Source: Thunnus maccoyii
Lineage: Eukaryota; Chordata; Actinopteri; Scombriformes; Scombridae
DNA length: 64,000 bases
NCBI RefSeq assembly: GCF_910596095.1
Contig: NC_056536.1
Coordinates: 31,507,456 to 31,571,455, forward strand
Reading direction: 5' to 3'
The notes under the pieces are model-generated. The model had not been told where the DNA came from. It made no database searches and saw nothing but the letters and a program-made list of their open reading frames with translations. The position numbers and the translations under genes are program-made. Positions 35,076 to 46,795 of this stretch are shown here, piece after piece (position 1 is the first letter of the stretch; each line of letters begins with the position of its first letter).

Positions 35076-36307
35076 ATGAAAAGGTCCAAGCCTTCAGGTG
35101 TGCAAGGGAGGAGACGAAGAAAGGAGGAGGAGGAAAAGAAAGTCCGATATAGAGGTATGTCGTCTTATGTTATCTTTAAAATGCCGTTCTGTGTGTAAAG
35201 TCTTTAGACGTTTGATTTGTAGCAGCTAACTAGCTAAGTAGCAATAACGCTAATGCTACATTATAATGCTACAATAGCTGTTGGACTCAGATAACGTTAC
35301 AGATTGAAGGATATGAGACTGAATGGCAAGCCAATAGCAAGCTATCTGGATAACTGCCCCTTCGTGTGCTGAAATTTCACTGACAAATATCAGTGATAAT
35401 GGCTAACACTAATTCAGCCACAAAAACAGATCTCTGCACTCATTGGCTTGCACCAGAGATGTGAGCGCCACTTGGCATCGTAGCACATTGTTGTAAGCTA
35501 GATTGATATTAAAATATATCAATAAATTTGGTCAACACTGGATTACTGGGTTGCAAATTGGCAGCAATTAGGCTAAAGAAAAAATGATGCTGTGTGGCAG
35601 AAAAACCGATGTTTTACTATTAGTAAGTTCTGTGACATGTTATGATTTACACCTAGCCCAGCAGCATGTGTGTAACTATTTATTTGTTATGTTGTAACTT
35701 ATCTCGGTGGTGCAAGCTTTTATTTCAGAAATGCGTAAATCACAACTTAGGTATAACTATTTTTTAAGCTAGTTATAACTTAGTTTGAACTAAGTTTGAA
35801 CTTACACACAGCTGGTGCAGCAGGATGCAGTAGTTATTTGTTCTACTCTGCAGCTACATATTTTTGCTTGTTTTTGCTAATATCTACTCTATAACTGTCC
35901 AGATGCACTCAGGGAATATTTGAAGAACCCTCCAGCTGCTGGAGAAGGGACATCTGATCTCTCATCTACACCACCCTCTGAAACAGGTCAGTTCAGATAA
36001 GTTCACTTGTGGTCTCTGTGTAAGTTAATTGATAACACTGCTATGTCATTATCATTATTGTTGTTGTTGTTGTTGTTGTTATTATTATTATTATTATTAT
36101 TTATTAATGTTGAATGTTAAAATTACACTTTGTTACTAATGTAGGTTTTAATCAAATTAAATTAAGTTTATTTGTACAGTGCTACTTTATATGCAGTAGA
36201 ACAGTATGGATGTTCGGTATGTTTGTATACAGCTGCAGGTCAAGCAACATCCAGCGCCACCACATCCAGCACTCCAGTTACCTTCACTGAAACACGGTCT
36301 GCACCAG
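35076..36307 (+). pseudogene. hAT transposase N-terminal exons (ZMYM/SCAND3-like family)
   Basis: Three exons with GT/AG junctions (35076-35154, 35903-35986, 36233-36307) stay in one frame for about 79 codons. The first starts MKRSKPSG and has a basic-acidic block (RRRRKEEEEKK). The others are rich in serine, threonine and proline (TSDLSSTPPSET; TSSATTSSTPV). This is the low-complexity N-terminal leader found in a fish hAT family. The zinc-finger and hATC dimerisation domains are absent, so no transposase is made. The frame is unbroken, which suggests the insertion is fairly young. Confidence 0.65.
36058..36105. repeat. (TTG)n/(TTA)n microsatellite
   Basis: Trinucleotide run inside an intron of the hAT relic. 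Confidence 0.75.
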
Positions 36308-36707
36308 GTGAGTTTTGTTCATTGTATGTAACAGCTGCAGTTCTATAACTAATGTCAACTGTCCAAATCCAGATACATTTTTGCTATAACTTTATCAAAT
36401 ATTCACAATCAGTTATGAACATTCACAACAACAACAACATTTCCACAAATGGACGCTAGGGATTCTGTTTTTATTATGCCAAATCTTAAAGCACTTATTA
36501 AGGTAGGGGGGGCACCAAATCCCAATCTCGCACCAAAATGGCTAGGGCTGGTCCTGACTGAGATTGCCGTGATGTTCAGTTGGTATTAATGATGTATGTA
36601 TGCTTGTGTACCTTGAGTTGCACATGTTAAGGGTTGCACATAATTGTAGCGTCTCACACACACATTCCGCTCTGCTGTCCCGCTCACTCTCTCTCTCACG
36701 CATGCAC

Positions 36708-36710
<3 letters not shown>

Positions 36711-36747
<37 letters not shown>

Positions 36748-36755
36748 ACACACAC
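36711..36755. repeat. (CA)n microsatellite
   Basis: About 20 CA units with a single interruption. It produces spurious long frames on both strands. Confidence 0.9.
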
Positions 36756-36899
36756 CTGCATGGGATTGATAGGTGGATAAAATATTTTTGTTTTTTGCTA
36801 TTTCTGTCCCCATGCTCCAAAGTGCATCGCTTTTCTTCTGTGTTCCCGCTCTGCTCCTACAGTGCTGAGTGCTGTCTGCTGCAGGTTATACACTGATTA

Positions 36900-37985
36900 G
36901 GTATAAGTTCCTGATATGGTACTTCAAATAACCAATGATAATAATAACTATCATTTTAATGACTGTGACTGGAATTAATTTTTATAAAGTGTACATTTTT
37001 TTGTAGAAAATTTCATATGGTCATCTTGAGTTCTTTCATTTGTGTTGCTTCTTCAGGAGACATTCAGATCAACACAGAGGACCAATTCAGCCTCCTCCCC
37101 TAAGTTCTGTGTGTCAATGACTACACATTAGGTAAGCAGTTATATCAATCAGATTAATGTAAAGGTCTTAGAGGTTTATGCAGTACATGTTTTTGTGTCA
37201 AACTGTTGAGAAATATACAGGACATCTAGTAGCACTGATGTTACTATTAAAAAAGGAGTTTGTTACATGTTTAACATTTTAGTTTAAAAATGTAGCAAGA
37301 AGACACTGTCAAAAATTCCCTGATACTTAGACCTAGTGGGGGTCAGTATAGGCCAGTGGGTCATCCGTGAGTATTCTTTTTTGAAATTATTACGTAGTTA
37401 AGGCGGGAGGCGTGTGTTGTCAAGGCAGCCGCCTTAAATATAAAGTGCTGCAGGAAACACTGTTATCCATCTAGGGCTCTCTATCTATCAGCATCTGATT
37501 CAAAACTCATAACTTCTCTTTACTTGTATGAGACAATTTCTTAATTTCTGTTCTTGTTTGTTGCACAGGTAATAGCAGAGACCAGTGCACATGAAGACAC
37601 AGTGTGAGGATCTACGTTTGCCATGAGCCAGATGCAGTGGGAAGCATAATCGAGGGAATCCCTGTGCGGAAATCTCTCGACAATCTGGCCAGAGGATGAA
37701 TCTTCAGTGTCCAGCGAGACTTCACAAAACCTCTGAGGTCTTTCAAAGACTGTTTGTTGGACTTAACACTCAAAACTGCCCAAAACCATCCCCCAGGTTC
37801 ATGAGCCTCAAAAACAAGCTTCTAGCATAGACAGTCAAACGTGATTGTTGACCTCACACGCCATACAGGCTGTTTTATTGTTGTTGTTCAATAATGTTAT
37901 ATTTTTCTGAGTCTGAATGTGATTCTTCAGATTGATGTACCTGAATCTCCAGTTTCCTTCAACACATTGTTGGCCTTTCAAGGCA
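36900..37985. other. Possible decayed gene tail, unidentified
   Basis: A block at 37569-37830 reads like former coding sequence (PLRSFKDCLLDLTLKTAQN in one frame) but is broken by stops and frame changes, and I cannot name it. A possible exon 37057-37131 ends before GTAAGC. Nothing else is seen. Confidence 0.3.
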
Positions 37986-37987
37986 TA

Positions 37988-38037
<50 letters not shown>

Positions 38038-38045
38038 TATGTACA
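37986..38045. repeat. (TA)n/(TG)n microsatellite
   Basis: Runs of TA with symmetrical TGTG and CACA flanks, forming a potential hairpin. Confidence 0.8.
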
Positions 38046-38334
38046 TATGTGTACAGCCACTGTTGTTGCTGAGGGTCTCAGTGTTTGGGCAATATATTTT
38101 TCCCTTGTATTGGCTATAGCCAATCTCTTGTGTGCGAAACTGTCCGCAATTCTTGCAAGTGTTCGATGTGACCGACTGATTGTATTTCCGTTTCACTTGT
38201 GCAGCTTTGTCACTGGCAGGACTGTCAGAGACAGTGTTGGTGGCACTCGGTCAAGGATAGGACTGGGTGGCGTCAATAACTGCAGCATGGCACCAGTTAC
38301 AAAAAACAGCTGTGGTGGTAGTGGTGTTGGCTTA

Positions 38335-40583
38335 GGATGAATAAGCCTCAGCCCTGAGGTACCTGGAAGCTGCAGTGAAGGAGTTGATGGTTGGATCTGG
38401 GTGGACATTGACTGAAGGTGGGGGGCTGATGGCTCTGTGAAGGTAACTGAAGGCTTGATCCGCTGAAACCTGGTTTTTGCTGCCCAGCTGTGTTGGGTGG
38501 CATGTGGGAAGTGTGCATCTGATGGTGATATTGTGGAGGAACTGCAGGCCGTGTCTTTGCAAGTGTCAGTGGTTCACCTGCCACCGGCCGTGCCTCAGGC
38601 AGTTGCAACCCCTGCAGAAGCACAGAGACTTCCTGACCCTTCAGCCGTTGGTTATGCCACTGGATGAGGGTGGTCTGATTTACCAGTTGAAGGGTGGTTT
38701 TCTGCATTATTACACCGTTGCACAAAATCAGCTGCCTAATTTTTTCGTAGTCCTGCAGAATAAGAGACCATCTTGACATGCTGTGCTGTCCCATTTTTTT
38801 GGGGCTTGTGTGAATGTTGCACAGCCTCACAAAGATAGATCTCAACAAGACGACAACGGTCAGGCCACTGAGCAGGCGAGCCACTTGAACAGGAGTAAAA
38901 ACTGCCTTCTTTTGGGGGGACCTAAAGCGGCCTGTCAACAACCTTTCCTGATGCAACAACCCTGTCCTTATCAAATTGTTCCAGGTTCTGCCACAGACCC
39001 ACAACGGTGCTGGCCTGCTGGTTGGTCAGTGTTAGGCCCGTCTCTGTACGCAGCTCTACCAGGTCCTCTGCCAATTCATCCACACGATCCATTCCTGGTA
39101 TGTTATGCCGATCCACTGCCTGGAAAAATAAAACAGATGTTTAAGACTGGCTTTGCAGTATCACAATCTCCTTGTGTCTACTTAAGCTTTAGTTATGACA
39201 AAACAAACTGACATGCAGTGTATTTGATTTGTGTCTGTGTTGCTCATGAATAGATCTACTGGTCTAAAAAGAGAATTGAGTGAATTATCACTTACAACTT
39301 GCTGCAAAGAGCACACTGGGGGGGTAGACTGTAGAGGAGGCACAGCAGATGGAGGTAGTGCAGATGGAAGCTGGAGTGGAGGCACAGCGGATGGCAGCTG
39401 GGGTGGAGGCACATTAGGTGTAGGCTGGAGTGGAGGCACATTAGGTGTAGGCTGGAGTGGAGGCACAGCAGGTGTAGGCTGGAGTGGAGGCTCTGGGGTC
39501 TGTGAGAGGAAGACCTCTGTGGTATAATCAGAGACCACTATATCTCCCACAAATTCCTCAAATCCGTCATCTTCCTCCACAGGCTCTTCCACGTCTAACT
39601 GCTCCAGCAACTGGGATGTCTCCTCAGAATTAGGGTGCATGTCTTGTAGGGGCTCATTATTCTGCCTCAGTAAGTATTGTATTCCAATGAGCTCCCCTGA
39701 GAAAATATTAAACCAAGAAATTTTAAGGAAAAGAAACATCCGAAAATAAAAACAAGCAAACCAAAAAAGCCTGTAATTTCGCCTTTACCTGTGTATCTCC
39801 CGGGCAGTGTAAACGTAGGAATCAATTTCTTGCCAAACACCTTCTCGTAGTTGCTGTTCACACAGTAAACCAACCCCCCTGTGTATGTGCGCAGGCTCGA
39901 AGGCTTAGCTGAGACGGCGGCAGCAGCCCAGTCTTGGTTCCAGCGATTTAGCCCTTCCAACAGGTAAATTTGGTAGTTAAAGCTGTTCGCACTGTTCCCT
40001 GAAAGAAAATACAGTACAGGATGTTAAGAGGTTCCTGCTACATGGGTAAATAGAAAACAGTATAAACAAAGAACACACTATTATGATTACAAGTTCTAAT
40101 TAACTTAGAGCCCCAAATCACAGTTAAGTCTCTGAGGGCTTTACAGGCTCTCAAGTTTACAACAGACAAAAACAGGATGACACTCCCCTGACCTTAATCC
40201 TCATATAGAATTATAAATAAACAGTAATTTATCATTGAGTGTAAAAATATGTAGACATGAACAACATGAACATTTAACACAAACCTGGAATGAATCGATT
40301 CAAGTGGCAGTGAATCGATTCCAGAGATGTGGAACCCCTGGCACACCGGAATGTATTTAATACCACTCCTCCCGTGGTGATGCTTCCAGTCTCTGTGTAC
40401 AATGCCACACCAGGAGGGTCTTGAATGCACTTCACATGCCGCCTTTGGACATGCCAGATATGCTGCATCCTGACAGTGTCGAGGAGAGGAACACTGAGGG
40501 CATCGTTCCCCTTGCTGCTCATGAGCTCCCTGAGCAGCTGATCCAGGAGCTGGATGGATGTCTCTTCTCCACGGGTCCTTCTC
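38335..40583 (-). pseudogene. Four-exon relic of an unidentified, probably transposon-associated protein
   Basis: Four minus-strand blocks have matching splice sites: 40583-40285 (words HIWHVQRRHVKCIQDPPGVALYT and CARGSTSLESIH), 39998-39789 (LEGLNRWNQDWAAAA, LRTYTGGLVYCVN), 39696-39296 (acidic, then nine-residue VPPLQPTPN repeats) and 39119-about 38335 (LTNQQASTVVGLWQNLEQFDKDR). The last block shifts frame near 38940, leaving a stop after VVDRPL and a degenerate C-terminus rich in glutamine and proline. I associate this word set with a multi-copy family of uncharacterised fish proteins, perhaps carried by a transposon, but cannot name it. The open first three exons suggest recent decay. Promoter candidates lie at 40962-41172. 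Confidence 0.6.
39310..39495 (-). repeat. Coding minisatellite, 27-bp unit
   Basis: The minus strand encodes about five tandem VPPLQ(P/L)(T/P)(P/S)(N/A) units; the plus strand reads repeated 'ggctggagtggaggcaca'. It lies within the third exon of the relic above. Confidence 0.75.
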
Positions 40584-40599
40584 CTGCAGTGCAGTGCAC

Positions 40600-40960
40600 A
40601 GGTGTATTGTTTTGGCGTTTATAAGTGGGCGTTACATACGTAATTGGGACATGTTTACATAATTTTTTATAACAATATGGACACCCGGACACACTAGTAA
40701 AAGCGGGATCGAAAACGGGACATCTGGTCACCGAGTTAGGTAGCTACTTTTAGATGTTTTTTAAACGGCTAATGCCACTGATGCAATGTTGCAAATTAGT
40801 ATGACATGGTGACATTTACTTGAGTGGCAGTGATTAAAATGAACACAGAGCATTTCATAAGAATCAAAATCGATTCAATTCAGTCAAGAGCACAGAAGAT
40901 TTAACTTACCGGCTGAAAAACCAAAGTGAAAAACGGCAGCAGGGCAACACTGAAGCACGC
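40600..40960. other. Upstream region of the four-exon relic
   Basis: No TATA box was fixed. Frames here are not coding-like. Confidence 0.3.
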
Positions 40961-40961
40961 T

Positions 40962-41172
40962 CGACGTGATTGGGCGTTCAAAGATGGAACTGGCGATTTG
41001 ATTGGCTTATTAAAGTTGGAGCTCGCCGTTTGATTGGCGTTGAGAAAGATGGACCACGCACTGTGATTAGCTGTCAAATGATGGATTTCGACGTTTGATT
41101 TGCTCGCAAAAGATGGAGCCGACTACACGATTGGTTCTCAAATGATGGAATGCGCGATGTGATTGGCCCTAT
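40962..41172. repeat. Minisatellite of ~32-bp units with CCAAT and AAGATGG words
   Basis: About 6.5 degenerate tandem units, each of the form G..GTTTGATTGGC.....AAAGATGGA. Four units keep ATTGG (an inverted CCAAT box, NF-Y type) and most keep GATGG (its complement, CCATC, resembles a YY1 core). The array lies 380-590 bp upstream of the first recognised exon of the minus-strand relic. Confidence 0.7.
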
Positions 41173-41723
41173 CTGTTCGCACTAGCAGCTGTCGGGTACC
41201 GCCAAGTGTGGAGCACAGGAACACAGACGGGAAACACTGAGCGAACAGATAAACCAAAAACTCCAGAAAACACAATATAACGATGCACAAATCCTCCCAT
41301 AACTCACATGAACACAACTAAAATAAATACACGATGAGCAGACAGCAAAATAAACTTCAGCATATATTGCTGTTGATAAAAACATGAATAATCAGTCTGT
41401 CAAGCAGAGTAGATGCATATTAAGGTTGCATGAAACAAAATAAATTGAACTAAAAGTCAACTGCAGCTCTGAATAACATATCAAGTGTTATAGTTCACTT
41501 GAGCACTCAGTTCCAACAAGAGTCAGTGTTGAAAGCAACAGTCTCTCAAGTGGTCCTTAAATATAGTCTACAACCTCTCTTTTCTGTCCTTCCTCCCACT
41601 CAGTCCAGTCTTAAGACAGGCAGAAAAGCCTGATGGCATGTGGTGGACTGGTGGAGGGGCATATAGCCAGACTGGGACAAAACCATAACAGTTTTAGCTT
41701 GTTTGTAAGAATTCATTGTCAGC
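41173..41723. other. Intergenic sequence, nothing recognised
   Basis: No exon or repeat boundary supported. Confidence 0.4.
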
Positions 41724-41727
41724 TTAA

Positions 41728-41995
41728 CCCTCCTGTTGTCCTCGAGTCAATTTTGACCCGGGAGGACAACAGGTGTCATTATGTGCTGTCATAAAAAAAA
41801 AATGAAATGGTTTCAAAACAGTATCCTGATTAAGAAATTATGACTTATTTTAACTATAGTTGAGATCAGAGGAAAATATGTTGATGGATTATGGCAGACT
41901 GGTATACGTGAAAGTTTAGTCAGGATACTGTTTTAAAACCATTTCAATTTTTTTGATGACAGCACATGACGACACCTGTTGTCACAACAGGAGGG
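41728..41995. mobile_element. Palindromic MITE with TTAA target duplication
   Basis: Ends CCCTCCTGTTGTC and CAACAGGAGGG are inverted. TTAA flanks both sides (41724-41727 and 41996-41999). Nearly the whole 268 bp folds on itself ('aatggtttcaaaacagtatcctga' has its complement near 41918-41945). TTAA suggests piggyBac-type mobilisation. Confidence 0.8.
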
Positions 41996-41999
41996 TTAA

Positions 42000-42570
42000 C
42001 AAGAACACTGTGATTGTGTAACATTTAAAACATACTGGGAAGGTGTTGGAGCCGAGCCAGGACAGATAGTTTAACACTTTTGTGTAGTTTTCGTTGGAAG
42101 CATTAGAGTCCTGTTTATCCAGAATGTCCAGAATGTTAGCACTGCAGCTACAGCCCTGCTCTCTGCTGTGTACGTCACCTGCATTTTGAAAGCAATCAGA
42201 GCCCAAAAACAGAGGAAAATAGACTTGAAGCCTAAAATATGCTTCGGGTCTTGGTTACATGGGCTGTGTAGACAGCTGTATTGATCAACAGAGAAGGCTG
42301 ATGACAGAATAACACGGCTGAAACACTTTCAGTGTAGACACAGTGTGACACTCTGCTCCCAGCTGAGTTTAACCGTCATTGTGCTTAACTGAGCAGCTAC
42401 TCGCTGCTTCTGATGAAGATATTAATTCAGCATAATTTAGCATTTTCCATCATCATGTCAATAAGGTAGTTCAGTCCTGTTTTTATCAACTTTGAATGGT
42501 TGAATGGACTTGGAGAAAGTTATTCATATCATTTTCTCAAGAATTGATGATTTTAATTCACCTGCCTAAA
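42000..42570. other. Intergenic sequence, nothing recognised
   Basis: No supported exon, although a 74-codon minus-strand frame is open at 41982-42206. Confidence 0.4.
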
Positions 42571-42579
42571 CAGTGAAGC

Positions 42580-43170
42580 AAGCTCATGGCTTCAAGTTAT
42601 ACAGAATGCTGCAGCCAGACTGTTAGCAGGATCAAAGAAAAGAGATCACATAAACCCCATTTTAGCCTCCTTGCATTGACTTCCAGTTAATTTCAGGATT
42701 GATTTTAAGGTTTCACTCATTACTCCTAAAGCACTACATGGTCTAGCTCCAGCATACATTTGTGAGCTTCTGTGCCCCTATTTACCTGCACGCAACCTTA
42801 GATCTCAAGAGAAAACTCTGCTAACAATCCCCCAATCTAGACTTCAAGCTAAAGGAGACTGTGCTTCTGCTGTCAGGGCCCCAAAACTCTGGAACAGGCT
42901 TCCTGTTGAAATTTGACCTCACTGACTTTCTTTAAATCACAATTAGAAACTCATTTTTATAAACTTGCTTTTCTGCATTAACTTTATCAGTATATTTATT
43001 TATTCTTTTATTATTGTTATTGTTTTTTTGTCGTTGTTGGACTGTTTTTATCTTTTTTGATGTTTGTGTTTCTTCTGTTCTGGGGGATCACATGATGTGT
43101 CAGAGGATTGTATGTCGCTTTGGACGAAAGCGTTTGTCACATGAATAAATGTAAATGTAATGCAAACATG
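42580..43170 (+). mobile_element. L2-like LINE 3' fragment
   Basis: The plus strand encodes QNAAARLLAGSKKRDHI, then NFRIDFK, KALHGLAPAYI and APKLWNRLPVE, with stops between them. These are the closing blocks of L2/Rex-type LINE reverse-transcriptase ORFs. The 3' UTR ends in 'gaataaatgtaaatgtaa' at about 43143-43160, a typical tail for this group. The 5' end is truncated. Confidence 0.75.
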
Positions 43171-43429
43171 CTAAACTAAAAAGGTGAACATGGTAAACAC
43201 CTGCTAAATACACACAAATACACCTGCTGTTATCTCAGTACAGTCTCAGAAAGCTGTCTAAAGCCACTAAGAGTGTTTTTATTGAGGTTGTGCATGTATT
43301 GCAATTGAAAGTGTGATGATATAATACGAAAATGACAATCTATGAAATCAGTTAACCCCAAAAATAACTAAATAGATCTATGTAATTTATATATTTTTTC
43401 TGATATGTCATATACAAAACATTTGTCAG

Positions 43430-44735
43430 ATTTCTTGATGTTAGTGATGTGGAGAAGGCACCTGCTGTGCCGCCATCAGTTGAGCTAAAAGGAGAAGTAC
43501 ACTTTGCGTGCAGAACTCAAGTCAAAGAGATCAATCCAACAGACATAGTCAAGGCTCTCAAATCCGATTTTATAGATCACACTGCAGATGATAACCCAGT
43601 TTCTCAGGAAGACCTTCTCTTCTTGTCTAAAGTGAAAGAAGGTGTAAGGCAGAAGGAAGACGGCCACTATGAACCCCCGTTTCCTTTCAAGATGGACAAG
43701 CCAAATCTCCCAGACAACAAGCTACGTGCAGTTCATAGGCTCACCTCATTAGAGCGACGACTTAGGAGGAATGAGCAGTATTACAAGGATTATGTCCATT
43801 TCGTGAATGACATAATAACTCGAGGAGACGCTGACAAGGTTCCGCAGCCTGAACTTGAAAACCAACCATCATGGTACATTCTGCATCACAGAGTTTACCA
43901 CCCCCACAAACCCGGGAAGATCTGTCTGGTTTTTGACTGTCTGGCACGCTTCCAAGAAACCTCTCTAAACGATCATCTCTTGACTGGGCCAGACCTGACT
44001 AACACATTAGTTGGAGTGCTATGCTGATTTAGAAAGGGTCCAATAGCCATAATGTGCGACGTCGAAAGGATGTTTCATCAGTTTCATGTTGCCAAGGAAC
44101 ACTAAGATTACCTAAGATTTCTCTGGTGGGACAGGGGTGATTTGGACTCCAAACCCTCAGTGTATAGAATGAGGGTGCACTTGTTTGGGGCAGCTTCATC
44201 CCCCGGCTGCTCCAACTTTGGGCTCCAGCATCTGGCATTGCAGGGTCATGGAAGGTTCAGTGAAGAGTCCATCAAGTTCATCCAAGGAAGTTTTTACGTT
44301 GATGATGGCTTAACAAGCATAAAGTCACCTGCTGAAGCCATACATCTGGTGGAAGAGTCAAGAGCCTTGTGCAGAACAGGAAACCGTTCGGATCTAACAA
44401 CAAGGAAGTGACCGCAGCAATACCACCTGAGGAACGTGCCCAAACAAAGGATCAAGACATGGCCCTAGGAGAACCTTACATCGAGAGAGCTCTTGCAGTT
44501 CAGTGGTGTGTTGAAGCGGATGAATTCCAATTCAGGGTCATAGTTAAAGAAAATCCCCTGACAAGGAGAGGGGTTCTCTCGACTGTCGCCTCTGTCTATG
44601 ATCCACTGGGGTTTGTGGCCCCCTTTATACTAGTTGGCAAACAGATCCTTCAGGTGCTATGTAGAGACAAAGTAGGCTGGGACGAAGATCTCCCCAAGCA
44701 CATTCTGCCACAATGGGAGTCCTGGCTCAGCTGCA
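43430..44735 (+). pseudogene. BEL/Pao retrotransposon pol relic (reverse-transcriptase region)
   Basis: The plus strand encodes linker and reverse-transcriptase blocks typical of BEL/Pao pol: SLNDHLLTGPDLTN, IMCDVERMFHQFHV, and the catalytic FYVDDGL near 44291-44311, followed by STVASVYDPLGFVAPF. There are in-frame stops at about 44026 and 44106 and a frame change near 44380. Protease, RNase H and integrase are absent, and no LTRs were found within 2 kb. At 44735 it stops against a 200-bp segment duplicated elsewhere in the window. Confidence 0.82.
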
Positions 44736-44927
44736 TCATCTGTCCGTTGTTTTGTTACAGCCTATAGCTGTATTTTATGATCTCTGTCAGATGAGCACAT
44801 GTGTTCATAACAACTATTTTTACTTTTAATTCAAATTACAATGTGGCTTAATGTGAAAAAAATCTATGGAGCTGTGTGTCACATCTGTTTTATACGTCAC
44901 AGCACAGGTGCCAAAAAAACTTCCATG
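44731..44927 (+). repeat. 200-bp segment duplicated at 49963-50162 (copy 1)
   Basis: Runs from 'tggctcagctgcatcatctgtc' to 'gtgccaaaaaaacttcc' and is nearly identical to the second copy 5.2 kb downstream in the same orientation. It abuts the BEL relic. Confidence 0.75.
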
Positions 44928-45243
44928 CTGAAGTGCTTTTTCTCTCTGGCAGTTGCAGGATTGCAGGAAGGAGTTTGGTTCAGTGGCCTGATGATGGAAC
45001 ACGGTTAAAACTTCATATTTACCCAATTATGTGTGGTGGTGACAGCAAGTCAAACACAGCTGATCTTCAATGTCAATACAGTCTGTTTTGAAACTGAAGT
45101 TTTACAGCATAAAGTATGTGCTGATACCTCAGTGTAAATATTTACTTCTAACATTGTTTAGAGAATATTTTCATCTTTCGTCAAGACTAAAACAACACAT
45201 AACTCATTACAATAGATCAACAATATTCTATGATCAGAGAAGG

Positions 45244-45331
45244 TATATAAACACTGTGTTTTCCTTTCTGGGACACACTGCTACCTGCTGCTGCTGCTGC
45301 AAGTGAAACCTCACCTGATCATCACAACAAG
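45244..45331 (+). promoter_or_regulatory. CTL4 TATA box and untranslated exon 1
   Basis: TATATAA at 45244-45250, then an exon with five CTG units (near 45286-45300) and the conserved ending ctgatcatcacaacaag (45331) followed by GTAACA. CTL1 and CTL2 have ctgctaccttctactgc-type sequence at the equivalent place. Confidence 0.7.
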
Positions 45332-45594
45332 GTAACACTTTCATTCTTTTCATCATAGCATCAGCTGTTTTGATTCATATCTACAGAAAAGATTCTTGAT
45401 CTACTTATTACATTATTAGTGTTCACGTCAAGAACAAATCCCCTTTCCAGTTGTATTTTTCTTTACCATGCTATATTTCTGTAAAATAGCTTTAATAAAA
45501 ATATATGAAATTGTCATTTTAATTGATTTAAATTCTTCTCACCATAGATTCTCTATGATGCATTACATCTCTAATATACTGTATTTCTACACAG

Positions 45595-46756
45595 ATGGCA
45601 TCAAGTCTTCATTTCATTGTGCTCCTCTGTGGACTGTGGATTGGAGCAAATGTAAGTAGTATGAACACTGAAATATTTATTCTAAAAAAAAGGTCCTTGG
45701 AAAGAAAACAAATTTGCAAATTTACAAATGAAAACAGGCCTCATGGTCATCTGCTGCCACAGATGGTCTTCTGTGGCAGCAAGACCCTACAAGATTATCA
45801 CTTTAACTCAGTCTGGTGAACCAGCAGACCTACTGGTTGTATCTTATGTATCCATATGTACCTTAAGTACAACTTCTCTATATATGTATGAATGTGTGCA
45901 TGTACAAGCAAGTACAACGTGTATATACAGTATATGTCAATATCTTTTGTATTTCTATGTGGAGCTCCTTGCTGGTATAAGAACATTGCCTTACACACCA
46001 CTCACCAGTATATATATACTATATATACTGGTATAGTATATATACCGTAGTATATATATACTGGTGTGAGCCCCTTATGTATATATACATATAATTTTAA
46101 TTACTCTTTCTATACCTTATTTGCAACTTTATCTCACCTGCCTTTTACTCTTATAATTTCACTTTCTAAGTGACAAATAGTATGTTTTGTTGAGGAATAT
46201 TAGTGTTGATAATTATGTTTTAAAAATTCTGCTTAATAAGAAATTGTTCAAAAAAAGAAAAAAAAAGGTCTTCAGTGTTGTAACACCTGAACTTTAACTC
46301 TTAGTTTTCATCATGTATCATGTTTTTTATTATTTTTAAATTAATTGAAATATTAACGTTTCATTAATATTTGCAATAGGCTGAAATGAACAAAACACAT
46401 TTCAATTGATAAAATTCAACTTTACAAAAACTTTCTGTCATCCATTTTTTTTTATAAATCTAAAAAATCTAAATCTTTCTTCGTGTTCACAGGCAATACT
46501 GGCGGACGACGGTTGGTGCTTCTCAGAAATTGTTTTATTTGTTTGTCAGTCCGTCAACAGTGTGTCACTGGCTTTTTTTTAACTTTTCATTTTTCTTTTA
46601 AACTTTTTATCATCTCTTTATTGTCTTTCTTTGTCTTTGGCCGCCATCTTTTTAAAGTCAGATCTGTTATTGTCTTCTGTTTCATGTCTTTGCATCGTAC
46701 TGCTTTTGCTTTGTCCGTCAAAGCACTTTGTTTTTAAAAGGTGCTATATAAATAAA

Positions 46757-46795
<39 letters not shown>

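Larger units (their letters stand above)
34727..36556 (+). mobile_element. Non-autonomous hAT element with 8-bp target duplication
   Basis: Ends are CAGGGCCGGC and GCTGGTCCTG (inverted), flanked by actgaaat (34719-34726) and actgagat (36557-36564), an 8-bp duplication with one mismatch as expected for hAT. Three small in-phase exons remain of a transposase gene. The rest of the transposase, including the catalytic and dimerisation region, is missing. Confidence 0.82.
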
